From: an uncultured Bacteroidota bacterium
GTDB lineage: Bacteria; Bacteroidota; Bacteroidia; Bacteroidales; VadinHA17
Length of the DNA: 35,567 nucleotides
Reading direction: 5' to 3'
Assembly: GCA_903844815.1 (NCBI GenBank)
Contig: CAIMVD010000097.1
Coordinates: 1-35,567 of the forward strand
Shown: positions 18,314 through 27,269 of the stretch, piece by piece
Position numbering within the stretch: position 1 is the first letter of the stretch
How the letters are laid out: the number at the start of each line of letters is the position of its first letter
The notes under the pieces: generated by a model
Database searches by the model: none
What the model saw: the letters and a program-made list of their open reading frames with translations, nothing else
Told to the model about the DNA's origin: nothing
Translations under genes and position numbers: made by a program

Positions 18314-19542
18314 TTCATTCAATAAAAAACTTCCTGTCGCGTTCGGGTCTGAGCATGAAACGCTCTGCTATAAGGGAAATACTCAAACATCTCGGAAAGC
18401 CCGGCATGATCTCTTTTGCCGGAGGACTGCCTTCTCCCGATACATTTCCGGTCGATGAGCTCAAGGAAATTGTACTCGAAATACTCGAAAAAGAAGGTCC
18501 CGAAGCACTGCAATATGGAACTACAGAAGGCGATACCCATCTTCGTCAGCTTCTGGTCGACAGGCACATCAGGCAGGGTTTGGAAATTGGAATGGAGAAC
18601 CTTACAATAACTACAGGCTCCCAGCAGGCTATTGATCTGATCGGAAAGATTTTCATCGATCAGGGCGATGTTGTCCTCTGCGGCCTCCCCTCCTATCTGG
18701 GCGGACTGAATGCTTTCTCATCTTACGGAGCCAGGCTCAAAGGGATTACTCTCGACGAAAACGGCATGGATCCGGCAGACCTCGAAGAGACAGTTATAAA
18801 ACTGAAACAGCTTGGCAGTAAGATCAAGTTCCTTTATATTATACCCGATTTTCAGAACCCGGCGGGCATCACAGTTCCCGACTCAAGAAGAAAGAGAATA
18901 ATTGAAATTGCGGTCAGGCACAATTTCTTAATTGTCGAGGACAGTCCCTACAGGGAGGTCAGGTTTGAAGGAGAACCACAGCACCTTATGTATGAACTCG
19001 ATACTTCCGGCAGGGTAATAACCCTTTGTACCTTCTCGAAGATCTTCGCCCCGGGCTTCAGGGTGGGCTGGGTAATTGCCCACCCGGTAATAATCGACAG
19101 GCTGGTGATGGCCAAACAGACTGCCGACCTCTGTACTTCACCCTTTGTCCAGAAAATAATAGCACGCTATATTGAGATGGGTCTGCTTGAGAAGAATCTT
19201 GTAAAAACCATTGCCCTTTACCGCAAAAGAAGGACGCACATGGTTGAATGCTTTAAAAAATATATGCCCCCCGAAGTAAGATGGACCGAACCTCACGGCG
19301 GACTCTTCCTGTTTGTAACCCTGCCAAAGAATATCGACACTGATTTGATATTTACAAAAGCCATTGAAAAAAATGTGGCAATTGTTACCGGCACTCCCTT
19401 TTATTGTAATTCCGGGGGCCATAATACGATGAGGATCAACTTTTCCTATTCTGACATAAACGATATAGAAACAGGCGTTGAAAGGCTTTCTCTGGCAATA
19501 AAAGAGGAAATTGCCAGAGTAAATGAGAAACAGAGGATCTAG
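18310..19542 (+). CDS. PLP-dependent class I/II aminotransferase (2-aminoadipate/MocR-like)
   Basis: This 410-aa cytosolic transaminase has fold type I. The PLP Schiff-base lysine is Lys244 in [14 protein letters not shown]. Other family motifs are [41 protein letters not shown] and [13 protein letters not shown]. It resembles LysN-type 2-aminoadipate and broad-range aromatic/branched-chain aminotransferases and lacks the GntR DNA-binding domain of MocR regulators. The substrate is not determined. ATGA overlap with recR. Confidence 0.9.
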   Translation: MIHSIKNFLSRSGLSMKRSAIREILKHLGKPGMISFAGGLPSPDTFPVDELKEIVLEILEKEGPEALQYGTTEGDTHLRQLLVDRHIRQGLEIGMENLTITTGSQQAIDLIGKIFIDQGDVVLCGLPSYLGGLNAFSSYGARLKGITLDENGMDPADLEETVIKLKQLGSKIKFLYIIPDFQNPAGITVPDSRRKRIIEIAVRHNFLIVEDSPYREVRFEGEPQHLMYELDTSGRVITLCTFSKIFAPGFRVGWVIAHPVIIDRLVMAKQTADLCTSPFVQKIIARYIEMGLLEKNLVKTIALYRKRRTHMVECFKKYMPPEVRWTEPHGGLFLFVTLPKNIDTDLIFTKAIEKNVAIVTGTPFYCNSGGHNTMRINFSYSDINDIETGVERLSLAIKEEIARVNEKQRI

Positions 19543-19553
19543 CTTTAGAAATT

Positions 19554-19650
19554 CTCTGTGGACCTCTGTGGATCTATGTGGATCTCTGTGTAACAAGTGA
19601 TTAAGAACTAACACAGAGATCACAGAGTTAGCACAGAGTTCCACAGAGAC
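19554..19650. repeat. Inverted array of 10-bp units
   Basis: The left arm is four contiguous 10-mers of the type CTCTGTGGAN (19554-19593). The right arm is four 10-mers of complementary type NCACAGAGNN (19611-19650). A 17-nt spacer separates them. The arms can form a long imperfect hairpin. Short-period palindromic arrays of this type recur between genes in many Bacteroidetes genomes as I remember them; function unknown. It fills most of the 213-bp gap between the aminotransferase and E2 genes. Confidence 0.85.
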
Positions 19651-19755
19651 TACAATAAGCCATTTTTATCTTTTGAAACAGCCTGTATTTGATTATGAAC
19701 CATTCTTATACCTGATTGTTAAACAGCTGAGAATAAAAGGACAAAAACGAGAACT

Positions 19756-21066
19756 ATGGCAACAATGAACATTGTATTGCCCGCGATGGGTGAGGGAGTG
19801 ATTGAAGCAACAATAAACAAATGGCTTGTCAGCGAAGGCACTCTGGTCAACGAAGAGGACCCTCTTGTTGAAGTGGCAACCGATAAAGTCGATTCGGAAG
19901 TACCTTCCCCTTCATCGGGAACCATTATCTCTATAGTCGCCGTTGAGGGTTCTGTAGCAAAAGTGGGAGATATAATTGCCATAATAGATGACGGACTGAC
20001 CCGTTCAGAGGATGAAGATGTTAAGGTTGATTTGGAGGTAAAAAGAATAAGAGAAACAATAGCAGAAATAAAGACCGGGAGGAAGGACGAGGAATCAGCC
20101 ACAAAGGAAATGAAAAGCAGGACTCCTTCAGGGAAATTCATCTCCCCGCTGGTTAGAAATATTTCGCTGCACGAAGGGATCAGCTATGATGAGCTCGACA
20201 GGATTGACGGCACCGGCATGGATGGCAGGATCACAAGGGACGACATTATTAAGATACTTGAAGAAAATAACAAAAAAAGAGAAGCTGCAGCTGCAACAAT
20301 CACCCCTGCGGGAGAAATAAAGGCTGAGCCTTTAATTAAAAGTTCTGATGAAGATGAGATTATTCCTATGGACAGGGTGAGGAAACTCATTGCTGAACAT
20401 ATGGTAATGTCTAAAAGAACCTCCCCTCACGTAACCTCATTTATTGATGCTGATGTCACAAGGCTCGTGAACTGGAGAAACTCCGTAAAGCAGAAGTACT
20501 TTGACCTTGAAGGGCAGAAGCTTACACTTACACCTGTTTTTATTGATGCTGCAGCCAGGGCGCTTCATGCTTTTCCCATGGTCAACATCTCAGTCGATGG
20601 ATATAATATAATAAAGAAAAAAAATATCAATATCGGGATGGCTACGGCACTTCCCGACGGGAACCTGATTGTACCTGTAATAAAAAATGCTTCCGACAAA
20701 AGCCTTACCGGACTTTCAAAAGCAGTAAACGATCTTGCCGACAGGGCCAGAAGGAACAAACTAAAACCTGATGAAATTACTGGAGGCACTTTCACAATTA
20801 CCAATTTCGGGAGTTATAACAACCTTTCAGGCACACCAATCATAAATCAGCCTCAGGCGGCGATACTCGGCATCGGAGCCGTACGAAAAACGCCTGCAGT
20901 AATCGAAACTCCCGATGGCGACATGATAGCCGTACGACAAATTGTTATTCTTTCATTAAGCTACGACCACAGGGTAATCGACGGAGCCCTTGCCGGAAAA
21001 TTCCTCAATAAAATCAAAGAAATACTCGAAAATTATACTGCCGGGCTAATATGGGGAAAGCTATGA
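19756..21066 (+). CDS. 2-oxoacid dehydrogenase complex E2 (dihydrolipoamide acyltransferase)
   Basis: E2 forms the core of pyruvate or branched-chain 2-oxoacid dehydrogenase complexes and carries acyl groups on lipoate. The 436-aa protein has one lipoyl domain (residues 1-75, lipoylated Lys44 in ATDKVDSEV). A linker leads to a peripheral-subunit-binding domain (about 115-155, with GRITRDDIIKIL). The catalytic domain runs to the end and contains His405 and Asp409 in DHRVIDG. A single lipoyl domain and the sequence style favour branched-chain or generic acyl specificity, but this is not certain. No E1 or E3 gene is adjacent, so the complex partners must be elsewhere. Confidence 0.9.
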   Translation: MATMNIVLPAMGEGVIEATINKWLVSEGTLVNEEDPLVEVATDKVDSEVPSPSSGTIISIVAVEGSVAKVGDIIAIIDDGLTRSEDEDVKVDLEVKRIRETIAEIKTGRKDEESATKEMKSRTPSGKFISPLVRNISLHEGISYDELDRIDGTGMDGRITRDDIIKILEENNKKREAAAATITPAGEIKAEPLIKSSDEDEIIPMDRVRKLIAEHMVMSKRTSPHVTSFIDADVTRLVNWRNSVKQKYFDLEGQKLTLTPVFIDAAARALHAFPMVNISVDGYNIIKKKNINIGMATALPDGNLIVPVIKNASDKSLTGLSKAVNDLADRARRNKLKPDEITGGTFTITNFGSYNNLSGTPIINQPQAAILGIGAVRKTPAVIETPDGDMIAVRQIVILSLSYDHRVIDGALAGKFLNKIKEILENYTAGLIWGKL

Positions 21067-21142
21067 TTGCGGCAAATCTTCTAATAAAACCAACCCTGGT
21101 TAATAAAAAATATCGTCAGTTTGTAAAAAGCCTTGTTGCTGA

Positions 21143-21173
21143 TTGTCATTTTATTGCTATCTTAGTAACTTTG
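21143..21173 (+). promoter_or_regulatory. Promoter of the PD40 cluster
   Basis: TTG at 21143-21145 is followed by a 20-bp spacer and TAACTTTG at 21166-21173. This is the best -33/-7 match in the window. It predicts a leader of about 80 nt before the ATG at 21262. Confidence 0.6.
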
Positions 21174-21261
21174 GAATGGATAATTAACAAAAAAACTGTA
21201 GAAAGCAGGATATTGGACCGAAACAAACCTGATTTTTTATAGAAAACCAATTTATAATCTG

Positions 21262-24123
21262 ATGAATAGGTTAATCCTGTTGACGTTAATGCTTTTTAGC
21301 TTAATAAATTTTAAAGTAAGCTCCCAGTCGATCTCGGAGCAAAAAAAGAACTTTTATTATGCCGAAAGCCGCATCTTGTATGAAGATTTCAGGGAAGCTC
21401 TGCCCCAGTATGAGGCCCTGCTAAAATTATACCCCGATAATTCAAACTATAAATACAGGATCGGACAGTGTTTCCTGAACATTCCGGGCGAAAAAGAGAG
21501 ATCGATAAAATTTCTCGAGGATGCTGTAAAAAATATAAATCCTGATTACAATGAGGGCCGATTTAATGAAAAAGGGGCACCCTATGATGCTTTATATTTC
21601 CTGGCCAATGCTTACAGGATAAATAACCAGCTTGATAAGGCTATTGATATCTATAAGATTTTCAAGAACAAAATCAACAATAAAATCTACGACACAGCTA
21701 TCGTAAACCTCCAGATAAGAACTTGCTTCAATGCCAAGGAGATGATGCGGTCACCTGTTTACCTGAAATCGGACAACCTCGGGAAACCAATTAACCAGAA
21801 AGACGGGGAGTTTTACCCTGTGGTATCCGAAAATGAGGAGATGATCGTTTTTGGCAGGAGCGAGGCCTTTTACGATGCCATTCTCTATTCGGTAAAACAA
21901 AACGGCGTTTGGTCGGAACCTCAGAATATGAATGAGATACTTAAGATCGACAGGGATATCTACCCCACATCCCTCTCTTCTGACGGAAAAGATCTCTACC
22001 TCTACAGTTCGGGTGACCTCGACGGTACAATTTTCACGTCTCACTTCGAAAACAACACCTGGTCGCCCCTTGTAAAGCTAAATGACAATATAAACACGAA
22101 ATACTGGGAATCGCACGCTACGATCTCACATGACAACAAAAAACTATACTTCACCAGCAACCGGAAAGGCGGATTCGGCGGCCTTGACATTTATGCCTCA
22201 TCCCGTGACAATAACGGCGACTGGGGACCGGCTCTAAATCTGGGATCTGTTGTAAACACACCTTATAATGAAGAATCACCATTTCTTAGCGATGATGACG
22301 AAACTTTGTTTTTCAGCTCAAGGGGTCATTATAACATAGGAGGTTACGATATCTTTTATTCATCTGTCAAGTCCGGGTCGGAATGGTCGATACCGCTTAA
22401 CGCAGGGTTTCCCCTGAACACAACCGATGATGATGTCTTCTACAAACCGCTCAAGGATGGCAATACCGGCTACATGGCCCTCTTCAATCCAAATGGTTAC
22501 GGCAAGCAGGATATCTACCACATTGAAATGTTCTCTGACGAACATCCCAGGAAATTTTTTATTAACGGAAATGTCAAAGTCCAGGACCTTCGCGCGGGTA
22601 TAATTGACAGTGTGAAGATAATTGTTACAAATACTCAAAATCCCGGACAAAAATTCATTGTCTATTCAAATCCAAAATCAGGCGAGTTTGGCTTCGAGGT
22701 TCCCCAGGGAAACTACAATATTGCATTTGAAGCCGACGGAGGAAAGAAGACATCCAAAAACCTTGATCTGCCTCTGAAATATCCATCTGACAGCATCTCG
22801 CTGGCCGGAACCATTTTACCGAAATCTGACAATATTGCTGAACTGTCAATCAGGGGAAGCAATAATTTAACTGTATCAAAAGGCGATCCGATTGACATTC
22901 CTCTTCTTGTTGAACCAAAATCGGTTCTTACTGTAGAGCGCTGGTCGGGCAACAAACTTTTATCGACGAAACAGTTTTCGATAGATGATTCAACCTTTAC
23001 ATACAATATTGTTCCTGAAATGGGAGAGAACAGGGTTACCTTCCGGCTTACCGATAAATTCAACAATACTGCCACAGCAGAGCTGTTCATCAACAGGGAA
23101 AAGATTTTTTCTGAACTTCCGTTCATAAAAGCTGACACAAATGGAAAATTCACGGGTGCTCAACTGGCTGCATTTATGGAGATCCTTAAGAAACGTGCCA
23201 ACAGTGAAATGCTTAATGTCATTAATTCAGCTGACACTACAGGTAAGAAATTCAGCAACCCCGATGATCTTCTTGCCCTTTTAAGAACAGAGGCACGACG
23301 CCAGAATATTAACCCCGAAGAAGTAGATAAACTTGCACTCGAGGTTGCCGTGAAGGACAACATTCTGACCCAGGCAGCCGTCGACCTCCTGGCCAATTAT
23401 GCCGACGGCGAGCTGAAACAACTGCTTTCTGATCTCGACATATACAAGGAAGGACTTAAAACATGGACCGATTTGCTAGATTACATTGCCTCACACTCTT
23501 CGGGAAGAATTAACCCGAGGGATCTTGATGATCTTGCCACTGCAATCTTAACAGGTACCGACAAGTCGATAAATATTATAAGAGAAAAGGTACTTGCCTA
23601 CGGCCAGAACCATAAGGATGGAAATCTGATAAGAGAATCCGTTTCAGCAACAGATCTTGAACGGTTAAAGATGAAGGAACAGTGGCTTCGCTCCTTCTAT
23701 AATGAAGCTTTAAGAGTGGGATTGACACCTGAACAGCTTGCCCGGATGCTTGCTGCAATCAGTTCTCTTCCCGGCGCTGAAGCTGATAAATACCTTCAGG
23801 ACATGATAGAGCTGTCAGCTGAGCCGATTACTTCAACCCTCAGGTCGCTTGAACTTGGGAAGGAAAAGATAAAAACGCCGTCTGACCTCATAAGATTCAT
23901 GATCGCCAATACCGATAAGGAAATATATCCGGAAGATGGTGTTTTCAGAACTATCGCAAACATGATTGTTGCCAATAATGTACCAAATGATCTTCTGTCG
24001 GGAATGTTCCGTGGAGGAATCGGCATCAGGACAATGATATCGGCGATTACCGCAGGAATAGCAATAATATTCTTCTTTTTCTTCATGCTCTGGAGAAGAA
24101 GAAAAAAAGATAAAAAAGGATGA
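21262..24123 (+). CDS. TPR / PD40 beta-propeller protein with C-terminal membrane anchor (cluster member 1)
   Basis: This 953-aa exported protein has a signal peptide at residues 1-21. A TPR-like helical region covers about 25-165 (YRIGQCFLNIPGEKERSIKF). A WD40-like/PD40 propeller covers about 170-430, with His285 in the WESH motif and FTSNRKGGFGGLDIYAS. A carboxypeptidase-regulatory-like beta domain (about 435-520) and a second beta domain (about 525-625) follow. Then comes a helical region of ~270 residues that I do not recognise. A hydrophobic helix at about 925-944 is followed by the basic tail RRRKKDKKG. A signal peptide plus a C-terminal stop-transfer helix implies a periplasmic protein anchored in the inner membrane. 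It is the first of four tandem paralogues. Function unknown; a role in an envelope complex is inferred. Confidence 0.85.
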   Translation: MNRLILLTLMLFSLINFKVSSQSISEQKKNFYYAESRILYEDFREALPQYEALLKLYPDNSNYKYRIGQCFLNIPGEKERSIKFLEDAVKNINPDYNEGRFNEKGAPYDALYFLANAYRINNQLDKAIDIYKIFKNKINNKIYDTAIVNLQIRTCFNAKEMMRSPVYLKSDNLGKPINQKDGEFYPVVSENEEMIVFGRSEAFYDAILYSVKQNGVWSEPQNMNEILKIDRDIYPTSLSSDGKDLYLYSSGDLDGTIFTSHFENNTWSPLVKLNDNINTKYWESHATISHDNKKLYFTSNRKGGFGGLDIYASSRDNNGDWGPALNLGSVVNTPYNEESPFLSDDDETLFFSSRGHYNIGGYDIFYSSVKSGSEWSIPLNAGFPLNTTDDDVFYKPLKDGNTGYMALFNPNGYGKQDIYHIEMFSDEHPRKFFINGNVKVQDLRAGIIDSVKIIVTNTQNPGQKFIVYSNPKSGEFGFEVPQGNYNIAFEADGGKKTSKNLDLPLKYPSDSISLAGTILPKSDNIAELSIRGSNNLTVSKGDPIDIPLLVEPKSVLTVERWSGNKLLSTKQFSIDDSTFTYNIVPEMGENRVTFRLTDKFNNTATAELFINREKIFSELPFIKADTNGKFTGAQLAAFMEILKKRANSEMLNVINSADTTGKKFSNPDDLLALLRTEARRQNINPEEVDKLALEVAVKDNILTQAAVDLLANYADGELKQLLSDLDIYKEGLKTWTDLLDYIASHSSGRINPRDLDDLATAILTGTDKSINIIREKVLAYGQNHKDGNLIRESVSATDLERLKMKEQWLRSFYNEALRVGLTPEQLARMLAAISSLPGAEADKYLQDMIELSAEPITSTLRSLELGKEKIKTPSDLIRFMIANTDKEIYPEDGVFRTIANMIVANNVPNDLLSGMFRGGIGIRTMISAITAGIAIIFFFFFMLWRRRKKDKKG

Positions 24124-24128
24124 TCTGG

Positions 24129-24152
24129 AATGACCGGTTTTTGCCGGTCATT
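24129..24152 (+). terminator. Hairpin after cluster member 1
   Basis: AATGACCGG and CCGGTCATT form a perfect 9-bp stem with a 6-nt loop, five bases after the stop codon. No T-run follows, so it may be a terminator, an attenuator or a 3'-end stabiliser. Confidence 0.55.
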
Positions 24153-24179
24153 GCCGTGAAATAAGTAGATGATTAATAA

Positions 24180-24207
24180 TACATTTGCATTTATTTTAAT
24201 AAATTTG
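24180..24207 (+). promoter_or_regulatory. Two candidate -7 elements before cluster member 2
   Basis: TACATTTG (24180-24187) and TAAATTTG (24200-24207) both match TAnnTTTG, ending 39 and 19 bases before the ATG at 24227. Together with the hairpin just upstream they suggest independent transcription of the second gene. Confidence 0.45.
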
Positions 24208-24226
24208 TCAGCCAACAAAATTGATT

Positions 24227-25501
24227 ATGATTAAAAGGACTCTTGGCTTTCTTGTTATGATGGCATTTCTTGTCCCTGTCACCGCTCAGGATCAAACTGC
24301 TATGGAAGACATGTTCCTTGAAGCTGAATACTTTTTCATGAAGGAAGATTATCAGGATGCGCTCATAAACTATCTGCAGCTTCATGACAAAATGCCTGAT
24401 AATCAAAATCTTGATTTCCGTATCGGAGTCTGTTACCTGAATACTCCGGGGAAAAAGAATCTGTCTGTCGGGTATCTTGAGGCTGCATCAAAGAACATTT
24501 CAGCAAAACATAAGGAAGGAACCTTATCACAGGTTTCCGCCCCCTACGAGGCGCTTTATGAACTGGGAAAAGCTTATCGCATCAATTATATGTTCGACAA
24601 GGCGAAAGATTCATTTAAGAAGTACCTTGGCACACTGCTGACCGATGACAGGGAAAATGTAAGTTTCGTAAACCATGAAATAGCTGTCTGCGACATGGCT
24701 CAGGAACTGATGTCGAAACCTGTTTCATTTACCGACGAGAATACAGGTGAGATTTTTAATGATGAAAAGGCGAACTTCAACCCACTTATCTCAGCCGACG
24801 GCAAATCATTTGCATTTACGGTTTCGCTGAAATTCTACGATGCCGTGATGGTCTCTAAACTCATAAACGGCAAATGGGCTCCGCCTGTAAACATTACGCC
24901 CGAGCTGCAATCCGATGGTGACTTTTACATTTCATGCCTGTCAGCCGACGGAAAGCAACTCTTCCTCGCAAGGGATGATAATTTCAACAGCGACATCTAC
25001 GTAAGTTCAAACAATGGTACGGGCTGGTCGAAAGTCGTGAAACTGAATAAAAATATAAATACCAAATACTGGGAAAGTCACGGTTTCTTATCAGAATCGG
25101 GCAACCAGCTTATATTTGCATCTGACAAGCCAGGCGGTTTCGGCGGGCTCGACCTTTATGTTTCTAATAAATTAAACGGAGAATGGGGACCAGCGGTTAA
25201 CCTTGGTCCTGAGGTAAACACTGAATTCAATGAAGACAGACCCTTTCTCATAAACCAGGGGAAAACACTTTTTTTTAGCTCCCAGGGCCATGAGAACATT
25301 GGAGGATATGATCTTTTCAGGTCTGACCTTCAGTCAAATGGCTTATGGAATAAACCTGCCAATCTCGGATATCCCATAAACACACCCGACGACAATTTAT
25401 ATATTATGCCATCTGGTGACGGCAAAACAGGATATTATTCTGTTTACAAGGAATCTGGCGGTTTCGGCAAAGAAGATATTTACAAAATCACATTTAAGTA
25501 A
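24227..25501 (+). CDS. TPR / PD40 beta-propeller protein, minimal form (cluster member 2)
   Basis: This 424-aa exported protein holds only the core shared by the cluster. It has a signal peptide (residues 1-20, ending PVTAQ), a TPR-like region at about 22-165 (FRIGVCYLNTPGKKNLSVGY), and a PD40 propeller at about 170-424. The propeller includes NTKYWESHGFLS with His285, and FASDKPGGFGGLDLYVS. It stops right after the last blade with no anchor or peptidoglycan-binding domain. The open frame extends two codons upstream to a TTG at 24221; the ATG at 24227 gives a normal signal peptide start. It is probably a soluble periplasmic partner of its larger paralogues. Confidence 0.85.
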   Translation: MIKRTLGFLVMMAFLVPVTAQDQTAMEDMFLEAEYFFMKEDYQDALINYLQLHDKMPDNQNLDFRIGVCYLNTPGKKNLSVGYLEAASKNISAKHKEGTLSQVSAPYEALYELGKAYRINYMFDKAKDSFKKYLGTLLTDDRENVSFVNHEIAVCDMAQELMSKPVSFTDENTGEIFNDEKANFNPLISADGKSFAFTVSLKFYDAVMVSKLINGKWAPPVNITPELQSDGDFYISCLSADGKQLFLARDDNFNSDIYVSSNNGTGWSKVVKLNKNINTKYWESHGFLSESGNQLIFASDKPGGFGGLDLYVSNKLNGEWGPAVNLGPEVNTEFNEDRPFLINQGKTLFFSSQGHENIGGYDLFRSDLQSNGLWNKPANLGYPINTPDDNLYIMPSGDGKTGYYSVYKESGGFGKEDIYKITFK

Positions 25502-25540
25502 AATATTTTATAAAAGTACCATTACAAAATGAAATATTAA

Positions 25541-25548
25541 TATTTTTG
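25541..25548 (+). promoter_or_regulatory. -7 element immediately before cluster member 3
   Basis: TATTTTTG matches TAnnTTTG and ends six bases before the ATG at 25555. If used, transcription would begin within a few bases of the start codon, giving a leaderless or nearly leaderless mRNA. It also overlaps the alternative TTG start at 25546, arguing against that start. Confidence 0.5.
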
Positions 25549-25554
25549 CAGCTG

Positions 25555-27258
25555 ATGGCAAATCTAAAAAAACAGGTCAGATGGTTTCATGCAATGCTTA
25601 TATGCATTGCATTGATTCCTTCTGTTTCTTATTCTCAGTCGAAAGACCAGAAAAAAGTCTTTTCCCAGGCTGAGACCTATTTTCTGTATGAAGACTATGA
25701 TCTGGCTGTAAAACTCTATTTAATACTAGGGTTACCAGATAATTACAATATAAAGTATAAAATAGGAACCTGTTACCTGAACTTACCGGGAGAAAAGGAA
25801 AAATCGATTGACTATCTGGAGGATGCAGTTAAAAATGTAAGTTTTGACTCTAAAACCGGGTCGTTTAGCGAAAAAAGAGCACCTATAGACGCCTGTTTTT
25901 TTCTAGCCAAAGCCTATATGATAAATAATGAACCCGAAAAAGGGCTCATTACACTTAATTCACTTAAGCAGCTTACCAAAGACTCGAAATCAGCGAAAGG
26001 GGTAAGAAATCTGGATTATATCGACCAGCAGATAGAAGCATGCAATAACCTTATTCTATTAAAGAAGACACCTGTAGCTTTTAAAAAAGAAATCGTTAGC
26101 AGTAATTTCAGTCACGGATCAGCTAATTTTAATCCTGCAGTAAGTTTCGATGGCAAAACTCTGGTTTTCACTGAAAAAAACGGAGGCAAAAACATCATTC
26201 TGATGTCAAAAAAAGGGGAGAACGGAAATTGGAAGCCACCTGTCGATATCACCGGTCAGCTGAAGGCAGGCATTGATTGTTCCTCCTGCGGTTTGAATAA
26301 TGACGGCACCGAACTGTTTCTTTATAAGACCGGCAACTTTGACGGGTCTATCTTCTCATCTAATTTCATAAACGGGAAATGGACCCCATTGAAAGCCCTT
26401 AACGGCAAAATTAACTCCAAGTACTACGAATCACACGCTTCCATTTCAGCCGACGGGAAAAAACTATATTTCGCAAGTAACAGGAACGGCGGGATGGGAA
26501 ACCTCGATATCTATGTCTCTGAAAAAAACAAGGACGGTGCATGGGGCGATGCAGTTAACCTCGGACCCTCAGTCAACACACCTTTCAACGAAGATACTCC
26601 GTTCGTCACCAAAAACGATTCCGTGCTCTATTTCTCATCCGAAGGACACAGGACAATCGGTGGATTTGATATTTTTAAATGCACCTTAATAAATGGCAAC
26701 TGGAGTGAACCGGCAAATCTCGGATTTCCCTTTAACACACCCGATGACGATAAGTTTTTCCAGCCTGCCAACGATGGCAATAATTGTTATTATTCTTATT
26801 CCGGAGATTCAGGGAAGGAAGAGATTTATTACTTTACTTTTTTAAGTCCGGTTAAACCAGAATCGCCCGTTGAAATTAAGAAAGAAACTGTTGCTGCTTT
26901 AGTTCCGGCTGTTGAGGAAGCAAAGAAAGAGGTTATTAATTCAGCTCCTGCACCATTACCTCCGGCTGAATCAATCAGCAACGAAAACAACCTGAGAGTA
27001 GTCGATCCCTCATTAAATGTAAAAGATTCAGAAATATTATATTTTACTGTCCAGCTTATGGCACTTCACAAGCCAGTCGACATCAGCTATTTTAAAAATG
27101 TCAGTAATGTAAAAGTTCTATATAACGATTCCGACAAGTTCTTCAGGTATACAACCGGAAAGTTTCAGACAAAAGAAGAAGCGGAATCGCTTAAGTTTGA
27201 ATTAGTCCGTAAAGGATATCCAAGTGAAATATTTGTAAAGAAGGTAATAAAACAATAA
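25555..27258 (+). CDS. TPR / PD40 beta-propeller protein with C-terminal SPOR domain (cluster member 3)
   Basis: This 567-aa exported protein has a signal peptide at about residues 1-28 (ending SVSYSQ). A TPR-like region (about 32-175, KYKIGTCYLNLPGEKEKSIDY) is followed by a PD40 propeller (about 180-435, NSKYYESHASIS with His294, FASNRNGGMGNLDIYVS). A Pro/Glu-rich linker of ~55 residues leads to a SPOR-like domain in the last ~75 residues (YFTVQLMALHKPVDISYF, then GKFQTKEEAESLKFELVRKG). SPOR domains bind glycan strands lacking stem peptides, so this member probably touches peptidoglycan. The frame extends to a TTG at 25546; the ATG is preferred. The next gene follows after 11 bp. Confidence 0.85.
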   Translation: MANLKKQVRWFHAMLICIALIPSVSYSQSKDQKKVFSQAETYFLYEDYDLAVKLYLILGLPDNYNIKYKIGTCYLNLPGEKEKSIDYLEDAVKNVSFDSKTGSFSEKRAPIDACFFLAKAYMINNEPEKGLITLNSLKQLTKDSKSAKGVRNLDYIDQQIEACNNLILLKKTPVAFKKEIVSSNFSHGSANFNPAVSFDGKTLVFTEKNGGKNIILMSKKGENGNWKPPVDITGQLKAGIDCSSCGLNNDGTELFLYKTGNFDGSIFSSNFINGKWTPLKALNGKINSKYYESHASISADGKKLYFASNRNGGMGNLDIYVSEKNKDGAWGDAVNLGPSVNTPFNEDTPFVTKNDSVLYFSSEGHRTIGGFDIFKCTLINGNWSEPANLGFPFNTPDDDKFFQPANDGNNCYYSYSGDSGKEEIYYFTFLSPVKPESPVEIKKETVAALVPAVEEAKKEVINSAPAPLPPAESISNENNLRVVDPSLNVKDSEILYFTVQLMALHKPVDISYFKNVSNVKVLYNDSDKFFRYTTGKFQTKEEAESLKFELVRKGYPSEIFVKKVIKQ

Positions 27259-27269
27259 ATATTAAAATT

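Noticed and set aside
19554-19650. Possible CRISPR array
   Set aside because: The units are only 10 bp, contiguous without spacers, and inverted in the second half; no cas genes are present.
21051-21242. 63-codon frame after the E2 gene
   Set aside because: It starts inside the E2 3' end in another frame, spans the promoter of the PD40 cluster, and resembles no protein I know.
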